Source: Sinonovacula constricta
Taxonomy: Eukaryota > Mollusca > Bivalvia > Cardiida > Solecurtidae
Assembly: GCA_007844125.1 (NCBI GenBank)
Contig: CM017556.1
Span: 84,426,864-84,490,863 of the forward strand
DNA: 64,000 nt
Reading direction: 5' to 3'
The position numbers and the translations under genes were made by a program. Of this stretch, positions 11,276 through 21,812 are shown piece by piece (position 1 is the stretch's first letter; each line of letters starts with the position of its first letter). The notes beneath the pieces are model-generated. The model saw only the letters and a list, made by a program, of their open reading frames with translations. It did no database searches and had not been told where the DNA came from.

Positions 11276-12262
11276 AATGTTTACTTACTTTTACACGCTA
11301 AACATCTCAAGTAGTCATTATCCCATGAACTCATCACAGCCTTAGTTCTTACAAAATGATTTATCTTGCAAGAAATAATACTGCAGTTCCCATCTCAATA
11401 TTCAATAATTTTCTTTATCTCAAAATTATCGAGATAAATATGATAAATGAAGAACTTGTGGCAACACTAGGGCTTGCGTTTATCCCATTGAACAATGGTG
11501 TCCTTTTAATAACAGGGATTCGCCGGATAATGGAGGGTCTAAACTTCAATAAAATATAACATGGCGGGCTTATGTGAACAGATAGTGCCTGGGCAAAATG
11601 TGACGAATTTATGTTTGAAAGGTTCTCGACAAACAGACGAGATGAATTGTCATACATTGGAGGGATTTGGTAGAAAAGCTCTTTAAAACGTCTTGGCTTA
11701 CCGCAAAATCGCAGAAATACCAGTAACAAAGCTTGAAACATACTTTATCTTCATTCGATGAAAATTAATTAAATAGTAAGGAAGACAAGTTAAGCAAGTG
11801 AGTTGAATGTCTAACCTCTGTTAGAGCTTGGGCTTAAAATGCCGTGGAAATGTACATGCTCATAACCCATGACGATTGTAAAAATATTTTGAATAAACTC
11901 ATTATTGATCTTATTAATGTTAAACACTACTTATTGCCTACATCATGAATAATACAGAAAAAAATACATGCTTTAATTGGATTTTAATTAAACAGCACCT
12001 ACTAAATTATCTCATACGCCTAGTTTCTATAAGTTAATAATGACCACGGAAATCGTATTTTAGCTCCAACAGAACCACGTGCACATTACAGGAAAAAAAG
12101 CAATTACATATAATGATAGAGTACAGCTAAAGTGTCGGCTCTCCTCCAATACATGACATGGTAGCGTAAATATAGTCTCGCGCAGATAAAACACGTCACC
12201 TTAGAGTGCCAAGAAACTTGTTAAAGGGACATATAAACAAACGCGTCAAAGAACTTTCATGT
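11276..12262. other. non-coding stretch
   Basis: The 108-aa ORF at 11415-11741 (minus) and the 67-aa ORF at 11356 overlap each other and show no recognisable domain. I do not call either. Confidence 0.5.
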
Positions 12263-12345
12263 GGAGAGTTTTTTCCAGCTAACATGCGGTAAGCCAGTGG
12301 TTCTACCCAGACATATGTCTGGGTCTGCTTCTATCAATGACAACG
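12263..12345 (+). mobile_element. SINE family F1 body fragment
   Basis: Carries TTCCAGCTAACATGCGGTAA and CAGTGGTTCTACCCAGACAT followed by ATGTCTGGGTCT. The tRNA head is absent. Confidence 0.75.
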
Positions 12346-12750
12346 CATTTGTAGAAATACATATATTTCTATTCCGGAACCAGTTACATTTGGCACGTGC
12401 GTGTGGTTTTTATAAAGACGCATTTTTTCTTTGACCATATCAAGTCCATGCCCTTCCTTAATATATCTCTGGTTTAAAAACTAAAGACCAAAAGAAAAAA
12501 AAGCAGCGAAATCAGTATTTCTTAATTAGTCATTTGAATCATAAGATATAGTAGAAGGTGCAAATTTACATAGCAAGTTAAGTGACATGTGATATAACTT
12601 GTGTGTGTGGTATGGCAACCTATGTTTGTGGCATGTGTTCACTGTGAAGACAGAATTATATGTAGTTATTTATTATGGCAAGCTTACCGCAATGATTGCT
12701 CGTGTTGCCAAAAGAAGCAAAACACCTTTATAGATGAAAACATAAATATG

Positions 12751-13133
12751 GACAAATAGATACGATATTATGTCATATAAAACGAACGTGTTTGCATATA
12801 TTAAAGACGTGTAGATCAAATATTATGTAACATAAAACGAATGTGCTTGCCAATATTAAAGGCTTGTAGATACGATATTATGTACCACAAAACGAATGTG
12901 TTTGCATATATTAAAGACGTGTAGATCAAATATTATGTAACATAAAACGAATGTGTTTGCTAATATTAAAGACTTGTAGATACGATATTATGTACCACAA
13001 AACGAATGTGTTTGCATATATTAAAGACGTGTAGATCAAATATTATTTAACATAAAACGAATGTGCTTGCCAATATTAAAGGCTTGTAGATACGATATTA
13101 TGTACCATAAAACGAATGTGTTAGCCAATATTA
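12751..13133. repeat. 55-bp tandem repeat in 110-bp dimers
   Basis: About seven units of 55 bp built on GTAGATACGATATTATGT and CATAAAACGAATGTG. Two subtypes alternate (GTAGATCAAATATT and GTAGATACGATATT), so identical units recur every 110 bp, for example near 12811, 12921 and 13031. Confidence 0.93.
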
Positions 13134-15037
13134 GGCTTGCTAACAGTTGAAATAAGTCGCTAATGTATTCCTTCGAAATTAAAAAGCAATGCACTTTTGT
13201 AGTTTGCACTTTGCAGTTGAACTGACCGTAAGAAGCAGAATTTGGGAAACATGTATTAACGTAAATGGTTGTTGACTGTAATTATAGTATAAATCAGAAA
13301 CGTTATAGTCGGATTAAATTATTAATCCTTATAAAAATGGAACAATTCAAACTCATTTTTTGGTTAAAACTACATTAGACTTCAAAAACATTAAGAAAAT
13401 TCAAGAAATATATGAGTGAGCAAAAAAGTATTTTTTTTTCTGTTTGACTAAAGTTAAATTCTATTTATCTATGAGTTAGAGTTGTCTTAGGCGGCATTTC
13501 AGTGAATGAGACCAAGTACTCTATTGTAAAGGTATTGAAAAGTAAGTATTCAACATTTCGCCAGTATCTTATTCAAATAACACCATCCAACCCCTGTTCC
13601 GTGGAATTGGTGCATAATTGCTAGATAAACTTATACCTTAAGTTTAGTTAGTAGATTGCGTGAGAGAAAAACAGGATAACTGTCGCATATCACTTTTGAT
13701 ATCTAATTCGTCAACATATTTTTTCTTATCGTCACACCACTGCCTGACGACTCGACAAATATATTTTGATTAAAGCAACAATTTGTGATACTATCACAGG
13801 GTTACAGGACTAAAATTTGTCGTATGCAAAAAGTATTTAACATTACATTTTTGTCAACTTATGATGTGTATAATTTAGATTATTTTCCTTATCACTTTAA
13901 AGTTTAATGGCTTTGATAGTTAATACAGCATTCTTGCCTTTCCCCAAAATGAGTCTCTTTAACTGAATAGAATATTTTATAAGTTCCTCATAAATATCTT
14001 GATAAGTGAAAATTTATATTACCTTTTTTTCACGGTAAGTCCATTACCTCGGTAGCTGCACATCACCTTTACTGGTGTAAAGTTTACATACAATTCCTTT
14101 ATGAAATAAATAAACGATACCGCCATATACGTATTAATTACGAAAGTTATTTGTAATCTATACTTTGTTATGATAACAAATTAACACTAATCCGTTGAAT
14201 ACACTTCAAACATTTTTACATGAAGCCGGGACACAAACTCATTGTTTGGTAGAAGTTTAGTATGCGGCTGTACGCGCTTTATTCCGGTACCAATGTATGC
14301 ATTACGAGAGGCAGGTTCCCTGTTGATTGCCCTGAAAACAGACGTATTCAAGGCCTATCATTACAATCCACTGTTTCCAGTTTTAAACCTAAGCCCACTT
14401 GCAACAAAATTAAAACCCTTGGTGTCTTCATATTTTGTCTGTTTACAAATATCGATTCACTTTTTGATAAAGTACTCTCCCGGTGTTAAAATCAATATAG
14501 TTTGATTACTTACGTAAACCCCTTTCCGACATATGTAAAATGAAATGTCGCAAAAATCTATACGAATCAACATAATGCTAAGTCTCTTTTTTTGATAACT
14601 ATGAGAAAGTAAACAGTATCGATTCACTACAAGCCAACCTACAAATTACTACTGGAGTTATTACGAAAAATAAATACGTTTTATTGGTAACAATTGAACA
14701 CACTGGGCCACAGCAAATAACGAATTGAAGTTTCACCTCTGTGGTAGAATTGAACAATGGAGGACGATTTGAGATTAAACGGGTTAAAAAGCGCCTCTTT
14801 CGTCAACTTCTCTCATCCTTTTTTCGTTAACTTTGTTATTAAATCTTTTAACAAACATTTACCATCTTTATTAACCCATTCAGTTAGTTGTCCATTTTAT
14901 AGACACGCAATCGTACTGGTAGTAACTGTTCACGTTGACGATGGTTTCAAGGCCATATCGCAAATCTTCGCGACGCCGCCACCCCACCCCACCCCTCCCA
15001 TTTAACATGGGTGTATGGAAATAATAAACCTGATTGG
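13134..15037. other. non-coding AT-rich stretch
   Basis: No supported gene. Two overlapping ORFs at 14242-14505 in different frames have no recognisable features. A CCACCCC-rich patch lies near 14980. Confidence 0.55.
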
Positions 15038-15052
15038 TAATAGATGGTTATC

Positions 15053-15066
15053 GTGTGACGTCACAC
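15053..15066. promoter_or_regulatory. CRE-like palindrome in left terminus
   Basis: The perfect 14-bp palindrome GTGTGACGTCACAC contains TGACGTCA, the consensus for CREB/ATF binding. It sits within the left terminal region of the inverted-repeat element and could serve as a promoter element. An ATG followed by a short Cys-containing frame (MSCVTATKCN) starts at 15184. Its use is inferred, not shown. Confidence 0.35.
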
Positions 15067-15392
15067 ATTTCCCAGCATGCAATGCGGTCGGCCATATTTG
15101 TGGTAAAGCCATTGTTTACTTATGTCTGCTTAGGACAGCTAGGTCCCTACAATTCGACGATTAAATCGATTATTTCGCGAAAGATGTCGTGTGTAACGGC
15201 TACAAAGTGCAATATGACTATATTAATTATACACTGGAGCTATTGTGCGTGAAAAGGACTTGAAGAACACTAATTTGATCGGTTTTGATCCGTACTCGTC
15301 TTCGACGACAGCCTGATGACTTACAGTCGGACATTGCATATCCAGACAAAGTGAACTATCTAGTGTTTCAGCAAAGTGCGACATCCACTTAA

Positions 15393-15525
15393 ATATTGGT
15401 GGAGCTAGATCCTAGACTTGTACCAGGGTAGAACCACTGCGCACTGCAGGTTAGCTGGTAATCCTCCACGACCATGCACTGAGAGGCTGAGGAGTTACAA
15501 GTCAGCAACTGCTTGGACAAAGGCA
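15393..15525 (-). mobile_element. SINE family F1 fragment (reverse)
   Basis: Contains GGTAGAACCACTGCGCACTG and CAGGTTAGCTGG, then a head remnant with GAGGAGTTACAAGTC. It lies inside the 15038-17543 element. The 138-aa ORF starting here is mostly SINE and AT-rich flank. Confidence 0.75.
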
Positions 15526-16614
15526 CTGCTAAACTTTGGTTTTAAAACAGGGTCATTTATTATGTATACTGGTTTCAATTCTTTACATCATGTTATACTA
15601 TGTTTTCATTGCTTTAAGTTCCTTAAAACCCATGTTATGGTTGTCATATTTATTAAATGCGATCGAATACCATTACATGCTCCAATTTCCTTAGCAGTCT
15701 GTTTGTTTCTTAACTGCTTTTGCTTTTCCTGTTTATTGATCGATGAATTTACTGTCATTAAATACTTGTTACCGTTAAATGTGTTGTTTTTAATTCAGAA
15801 ATGGTGTGGTTCTAAAAGAAGTACTGGAACTTGAATTCAATATTCTGTGAAATTATTATTCTAATATAATGTAAGTTTTTTTTAAATTTGCTAAAAGGTA
15901 GGACAATAATAAAAATAAAAACACTATGTGCTATTATTTATTGACAAATGTGAATGTGAAAGCAAAACCATTTTAAAAACTTAGCTGTAACAGCTAGTTC
16001 AGGCTCGTTCTGAAAACAGTTTGTTTCACTTTATTAGAGCTGGTATCTGGCAGTTTGGACGAAACAATTTTCTCTCATGCATTCAAATAAATGATTTTTG
16101 CTTGTAAAGATCCCGCAAAATGCTGTTTTATATTCCGGACTGGATCCTTTGGCTTTATGGTGAATAGTAGCTTGGTAATGGTGTGGAGTGAAGTTATAGA
16201 AGTGGTGATGACAAGAGAAATTTAAAACGTTACACAAACTGTCTAGGTTATGTATGACATTTTACTTTTCCCCATGTTGCCCCTGGCTATTTACAGCCCC
16301 TTGTCTGAAACTTGTTGTTTTAATAGTCTAGACCATATGGCTTCCTGAGTGTCAAAGGCCAGGTGCAGGTGGATTAGCATTACTTTCTCACGTGTATTAT
16401 AGGTTAAAAAAGAAGTTTAATTAAAATATCGAGTAATTTAATCATCAATATGATTATACATTATTTCAAGTTAACTAAATTAAGATTTCTGCAGTATTTT
16501 AAGGCAAAAAAATCATAGTTGTATTTGTCACTTTGTGGAGTATTTTCTAGCAGGTAAATACCAGTAAATACCGGGGGTTGAATTTACCGCCCAACCTTGT
16601 TCTTACAGCCATGT

Positions 16615-16873
16615 AAAAAAGTAAAGCATAACACATTGCCTGTCATTACAAATAGGTTTTTCCTATCTGAGATAACCTGAAATCATCAACGTGCCTATTT
16701 AAAAATAATGGACATTTAATGGATATTTTTAAGATTCACACTGTTGAACAATAAAGTTAGTGTAATAACAGTCTTCACTTTAACTAAAGATTATTCGAGC
16801 ATTATGTATAAATTTCCCAGAATAGAAGTAACATGTGTTGTTACATGGATACAATATTAGCAAACTGTCGGAT
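16615..16873 (-). mobile_element. TTAA-type MITE fragment (reverse)
   Basis: The right part matches the family, with CATTACAAATAGG-like and CTTTAACTAAAGATTAT-like blocks and terminal AAACTGTCGGATACCAC. The left terminus is lost. Confidence 0.75.
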
Positions 16874-17216
16874 ACCACATTACAACCACATACACGGCGT
16901 TCTATAGACGCTAAACGTCAATGGTTATCGATTCCTCAGTCAAAATTTTCAAGGGTCAAATTCAAATATCTGGGGGTAAATTTTGTGCATCAAGCATCAG
17001 GAGGGGCACATGCTGACAACATTTTGTCTAAAACTGACCTTGATGGAAATTATCGATACTGTTGGTAGTTTTTTAGTTTATTTAGGACTAGTAAATAAGC
17101 AATATATTTCCTTATTGTTTGTTAATTATCTGTATCTTAATAATAACAATAAAATAAACAACAACATAGCAATTAACATTATAACATACTTCCACAGACA
17201 TATTTTCTTTCGACTT

Positions 17217-17405
17217 TTAATGCAATCCAAAACACTTAAAACGCTTAGCTACAATGAATGCTCTGTTCAAGCGCGAAAGCATGACGTCCGAAAGTTCTCT
17301 CGTCCTTTCCCCTTGGTTTGTACTGACGGCTGGTAATGAGAAAAAAAAAATCTGATCCGGATTATATATTTTGTGACAGTTCACAACACTACAAGGCTTA
17401 ATCAT
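17217..17405 (-). pseudogene. decayed THAP-domain ORF of inverted-repeat transposon
   Basis: A 62-codon frame opening MIKPCSVVNCHKIYNPDQI. The C-x4-C pair, an aromatic-rich FFFSLP segment and LSRLNR match the first half of a THAP zinc finger, which is C2CH and about 90 residues long. The later conserved Trp, the second Cys and the His pair are missing before the stop, so the domain cannot fold as known THAP fingers do. The ATG lies about 140 bp inside the right terminus of the 15038-17543 element and reads inward, as a transposase gene would. I infer a dead transposase exon. A host THAP gene is less likely given the inverted-repeat context. Confidence 0.55.
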
Positions 17406-17564
17406 TGTCTTCGTTGCCTGTAATGGTTAATTATAAAAAAAAGTGCGCTTTCACAGTACTGATATGTTGATTCACCTTACCACAAAGATGGCGGACAAAC
17501 AGGTGCGCGCGCGTCCTGGTGAAAAATCGATAACCATCTATTAGATGTTTGTGGTTGTTTTACT

Positions 17565-17720
17565 TTTAGAAATACATCGCAGCAACAAATTATTATCATT
17601 ATAGTGACGCCCAGCTATTTTAGTGGCGGAAGACCCCAGACAAATGTCTAGGGTACCAGAAAAATGTCTTGTGTAGAACCAACGGCGCACCGCAGATAAG
17701 CAGGAAGACCTTCCCACATT
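17565..17720 (-). mobile_element. SINE family F1 copy (reverse)
   Basis: Reads ATCATTATAGTGACGCCCAG, then a GGAAGACCCCAGACAAATGT block and GGCGCACCGCAG at the head side. The AGACAAATGTCT motif is partly duplicated within it. Short CAACT repeats follow. Confidence 0.75.
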
Positions 17721-18171
17721 TATTTATTCAACTCAACTCAACTCAACTTTATTGAACTCGTTACCGCTTTAAGCGGTCAATGAGCAATTTAGCATACAAT
17801 ACATGTACAAAAACACAGGAAATCAATGAAAAAGACTATAACATCTATGACGTAACGTGTACCAAAGCGTCTCATGATCATAGTTGAATGTTTTTGTGCA
17901 ATATGTAAACCCCGTTTGTTGACATTTGTTGTATGAATGAAGGTGGTTCGAAATATTTAAAGCATTGCGAGTTGTGTGTTGTAGATTTAACTTGTTTTTA
18001 GATTCAGGACAAAATGTGCAACAAAGAAAGGATTGATGATTAAATCCAGAAAAGGTAATACGTTATTATAAGGGTAATATTATAACTTATTTTGCTTTTG
18101 TCGATGGAATTGTTTTTCAGTAAAGCATTGTGTAGAGAACACAAATCTAAAATTGGTAGCTAAAAGTCTGA

Positions 18172-18675
18172 CAAACTCCGCACAGGGTTTACGACATCGC
18201 TACGCTCGCTTAAAACCACTGCCATCATACAAAATCACGTGACGATAGTCAGATCATGTGACAGAAGCAATATGCCAACTGGGATTGCAGACACTCGATC
18301 TGTTTGTGTTTCGCTTTTATGGAGGAGAGTCAAACTCCGTTATTACGTTGTGAATTTCTTCAACAGTATCCATTGGTTGTTTACATTGAACCGGTGTAAC
18401 ACTGAAATTTCGCCCTCGGCAAAAGGACGGAAATGGCCGAGTTGTTACGATTGTAGTGATAAATGCATTCTTTTTTTTTTTCTTTATCGTTAGAATTTGT
18501 TTGTTTTTTCATCCATGATTGGTCGTTTTTCTAACATATACATTCATTCCGATTGTCATTTTACTGAACAAAAATTAAAAGTAAAAAAATCAAATCCTTC
18601 CAGATCTGGAAGGATTTCTGTGTGGTGGCAGAGATTCTCCTTACTGAAAGGGGGAGATCACTGCGTTGGAGATTG
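18172..18675 (-). mobile_element. 500-bp element with 9-bp TSD carrying helicase fragment, copy 2
   Basis: Flanked by exact 9-bp duplications AAAGTCTGA (18163-18171 and 18676-18684), with the same termini as 4183-4682. The helicase fragment is more damaged than in copy 1. A 2-bp insertion shifts the frame near 18327, and the stretch coding the Walker A loop is replaced by unrelated sequence at about 18255-18290. A 26-bp perfect palindrome near the right end is absent from copy 1. Confidence 0.87.
18592..18617. repeat. 26-bp perfect palindrome
   Basis: AAATCCTTCCAGA joined to its exact reverse complement, centred on AGATCT. Copy 1 of the host element lacks it at the equivalent place, so it is an insertion or local hairpin-derived duplication. 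Confidence 0.9.
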
Positions 18676-18897
18676 AAAGTCTGAATGATAATTGATGATG
18701 TATCTATTTGCATGTTAAAAATTGCGTTTATAGAATCAAATCGAAACTGACACGATGAGACATAGAAACATTTGAAAACAATTTTAAGAAACTGGTAACA
18801 TTAACAAAGTTTGGAAAAAAAAAGATAGGAATTAGTGTCTCACAATAATAGTTACCTATATACAGTAGCATATATAACATAAGGAAACAATTGCAAC

Positions 18898-18980
18898 AAA
18901 CGGGAGTGGAACCCACGCGGTGAGAGCTAAGCCCTCAGTCGAATTACAAGTCGTCGACTCAACTTATACGCAACGGGCGA
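18898..18980 (-). mobile_element. SINE family F1 head fragment (reverse)
   Basis: The tRNA-like half only: GGAACCCACGCGGTGAGAG, then ATTACAAGTCGTCGACTC and CGGGCG. The body is absent. Confidence 0.65.
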
Positions 18981-19171
18981 AAAATGTAAACAAAAATAAT
19001 AATGAGAGTGCTTTTAATCGACATAATTTTTTACAGGTTAAATATACGTCTTCAAATGACATTATCTTCTGCTATGTATATTAAATGTTAATAATTTGTC
19101 GGGATTTATATTGCAATCATTAAGTGTTGGTGTTATCATTAATTTAAATTAAATTATATTTATGTTGCTAA

Positions 19172-19610
19172 ATGTGGTATCCTTCAGTTTACCTTTATCA
19201 AATACATGTAACATCTAATAAACTATATTAAGTCTAGGTAAAAATGATTTTAACATTTCATATTGTAAGACGAGTGTACCTTTGTGGAAAAAACACTCTT
19301 AAATTTTCATTTTTATCGACTCTGAGCACCAAAGGGATCTCTCCTAAAAATAGACACCGATGTCAGCGCGGACTACCCAGATGACGATATAACAGATTTC
19401 AAAAGTAAGTTGTCGCAAAATTGTCTTAGTTCAAAAATAGCTAACTCTGCGCGTCGCATACCTGTTTTGCAATGTCGGGTGAGGATAATTGCTTCACTGT
19501 TCACACATACCTAGGACATCAATGGACAGCATTTTGTAGGACCTTTTCAGGTAATAATGACTTATTTTGGTTGAGAAAGACGTTTTCTTCAAACTGTTGG
19601 ATATCATCTT
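19172..19610 (+). mobile_element. TTAA-type MITE copy (forward)
   Basis: The left terminus ATGTGGTATCCTTCAGTTTA and the right terminus AAACTGTTGGATATCATC are diverged. The core with GATGTCAGCGCGGACTACCC is present. The flanking TTAA is eroded. Confidence 0.8.
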
Positions 19611-20324
19611 TTTAGGGATCCTGTTGGAAGACGCGACAATTAATGGACATAGATAACAAAGGTTGAAGTGTGCTTCACACTACACTATTATTTAACTATA
19701 CCGATCCTGAAAGACGTAGAGACGCATCTCTGTATTAACAATCCCTTAAGAACAAGGTCATTTCAGTCTTCTTAAGACAAGTGCACCGCTTAATGGTCAC
19801 AGCTTTACCCACAATCATAATTATTTCCCAATTTTAGACAATGCTCATCGACTCACAAGGCTATCAAGGAAGGCGCATCCACGTCAAACATACCTTGGCA
19901 TCAGAGTCGAATTCCACGTGCGTGACATTTTTGCACCGTTGCATTTAAAGTTAAATGACATCCAACGCACTTTCGGACCAAACAACTACCGCATAAATAT
20001 AAATGCAAGGTTTATACATCAAAACGTACAACAATAAAATAACTAACAACAATGCAGATTCATCTAATAGGACAACCGCTCTAGAGCAATACTCTGTCTT
20101 AAACAACCAATTAGACTTCTTTAGCCCAATGTTGCTTTAGAGAGAGAACAATGAATAAATCATTGCCCATCTTTTAACCAATCCGTGTACAGTTAAAGAC
20201 ATATGACGTATTCTCGCGCATGCGCAGTTAAGGTAATGTAGGACAAAGGTAATGCTGCACCTCCAAATGAAGATTATCACAATTAGGGTTAAAATGCTTC
20301 AGACTTGAGGGTTGAGGGTTCGAA

Positions 20325-20689
20325 TCCCGGTACGAGCACGCTCCTCGGGTCACGGGACAATTATCTCTCGGATGTATATTGTGCAATGATACTTACAGTC
20401 TGACGATCGTTATGTTCGCCACAAAAATAATAAGCTATACAGATGTTCTTAAAAAAAAAGCGATAGGTGTAGTGTATAGGATTATGTCGTCCTATAAACT
20501 TTCATTTATCGATTTCACTGTTTACATCTCATTAGATATACAACTGTTACTGTATTTTAAGTAGAAATAACAAAACATTTATCTTTGTTATTTTGATGAC
20601 GTCATAGGCACCGATATGTTTATTTTCGCGGGGTTTTCCCGTCATACATCAGAGAGATGATTCTTGAATTATCTGAGGCGTTCCGATTG
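20325..20689. mobile_element. decayed Mutator-type MITE
   Basis: The left side CTCCTCGGGTCACGGG followed by CTCTCGGATGTAT and the right side CTGAGGCGTTCCGATTG are inverted relatives of the termini at 26437-26832 and 34775-35173. The left terminus is eroded and no TSD is visible. A tRNA B-box-like GGGTTCGAATCCC lies just upstream. Confidence 0.6.
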
Positions 20690-21199
20690 GTGTAAGATAC
20701 AGTCCAATCCTAATTATATCGTTTGCATCGTGTTGGTATTGAATAAAGTTTAAATATGTTTGAACTAAACATTGATAAAATGTGGAATTTGAATCTGTTG
20801 TTTAATATGATTGAATAAGGCCATTTTGTATTTATCTAACAAAATTACACACGGCAGTGTAAACAAACTAGGTCAATGTCCCTCTAAAACTTTTATCTTA
20901 CGTTTGAGATCAGTTCAAATAGTCTGATTGGCCAACGTAACAGAGATGCACCAATTAGATTAACCAATCATCGTCTTTAGATTAGACTCGGGTTTGACAA
21001 TAAGGTTTTATGGCCAAATTGAAATTTCATTAGAGAGGTACACAATGGCAATTTATATAAAATTAAATTAAGATTACAGCAAATGTAGCATGTGTACGCT
21101 TATCAAATATGAATAAATAGAATTATATACCTGATGACATATAAACACGCCTTTATGAAAGATACGGTAAGTAATGATGTCAGATGAAGATGAAGAAGA
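20690..21199. other. non-coding stretch
   Basis: Nothing recognised. Confidence 0.55.
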
Positions 21200-21323
21200 T
21201 GGCAGCCTAGCAGACTGAAGTTGGCAGCCTAGCATCCTGAAGTTGGCAGCCTAGCAGCCTGAAGTGCGCAGCCTAGCAGCCTAAACTTACCCGAAGTGCG
21301 CAGCCTAGCAGCCTAAACTTACC
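21200..21323. repeat. short tandem repeat GCAGCCTAGCA
   Basis: Five copies of a roughly 25-30-bp unit built on GGCAGCCTAGCAGCCTGAAG. An inverted copy lies at 21540-21561 (TGCTAGGCTGCTAACTTGAT). Between them a block around AGAAATGCATTATAATCAC is directly duplicated about 120 bp apart. The whole could be a small inverted-repeat element. Confidence 0.8.
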
Positions 21324-21627
21324 GATTGATGTAAGAAATTTCGAAACAGCCAGAAATGCATTATAATCACTTTTAATGGGCACTACAAGCTTATTTACAA
21401 GCTTATTTTATCCTAATTTCTAAGCTGGTGGAATTTGCAGAAATTCTAAAACGGCCTGAACTGCATTATATTCACTTTTTTACGACAATTCAATGTTATT
21501 AGATATAAAATGAACCTTAAAACATTAAAAATTCACATCTGCTAGGCTGCTAACTTGATGGACATTAGTACTGTATAAAATATTAGTTCACGCAAGAAAA
21601 TGCCAATACAAAAATAATGTGGTAAGA

Positions 21628-21812
21628 CCTCTGAGCCTGTGGCCGAGCGGCTACAGTCGCCGACGTGTAACTCCTCAGACCCTCATCGCGTTGGTTCGAG
21701 TCCTGGTCGGGTCCAGCCAAGATGCGGTGCGCCAGTGGTTCTACCCTGATGTAAGTCTGAGGTCTTCCTTCACCAGTACCTACCTGGACGTCGCCAATAT
21801 GACCAAAATTGT
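21628..21812 (+). mobile_element. SINE family F1 copy, near full length
   Basis: The head has an A-box-like TGGCCGAGCGGCTACAGTCG and a B-box-like GGTTCGAGTCC. The body has TGCGGTGCGCCAGTGGTTC and GTCTGAGGTCTTCCTTCACC, and the end reads CTGGACGTCGCCAATATGAC. The 88-aa ORF over it is a shadow. Confidence 0.85.

Larger units (their letters stand above)
15038..17543. mobile_element. 2.5-kb inverted-repeat transposon with THAP remnant
   Basis: The ends are inverted copies of TAATAGATGGTTATCG (15038-15053 and 17528-17543). A second inverted block, GGCCATATTTGTGGTAA against CGCCATCTTTGTGGTAA, lies about 50-75 bp further in, so the terminal repeats are imperfect over about 75 bp. A decayed THAP-domain ORF reads inward from the right end. 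THAP domains occur in P-element, Kolobok and related transposases, and the family here is not resolved. A TA duplication is possible. Later insertions inside include a SINE F1 copy and a TTAA-MITE fragment. Confidence 0.6.

Noticed and set aside
11415..11741. A 108-aa minus-strand protein
   Set aside because: No recognisable motif, and it overlaps other open frames of similar quality.
15418..15834. A 138-aa plus-strand ORF
   Set aside because: Its N-terminal third is a reverse SINE F1 copy and the rest is T-rich hydrophobic noise.
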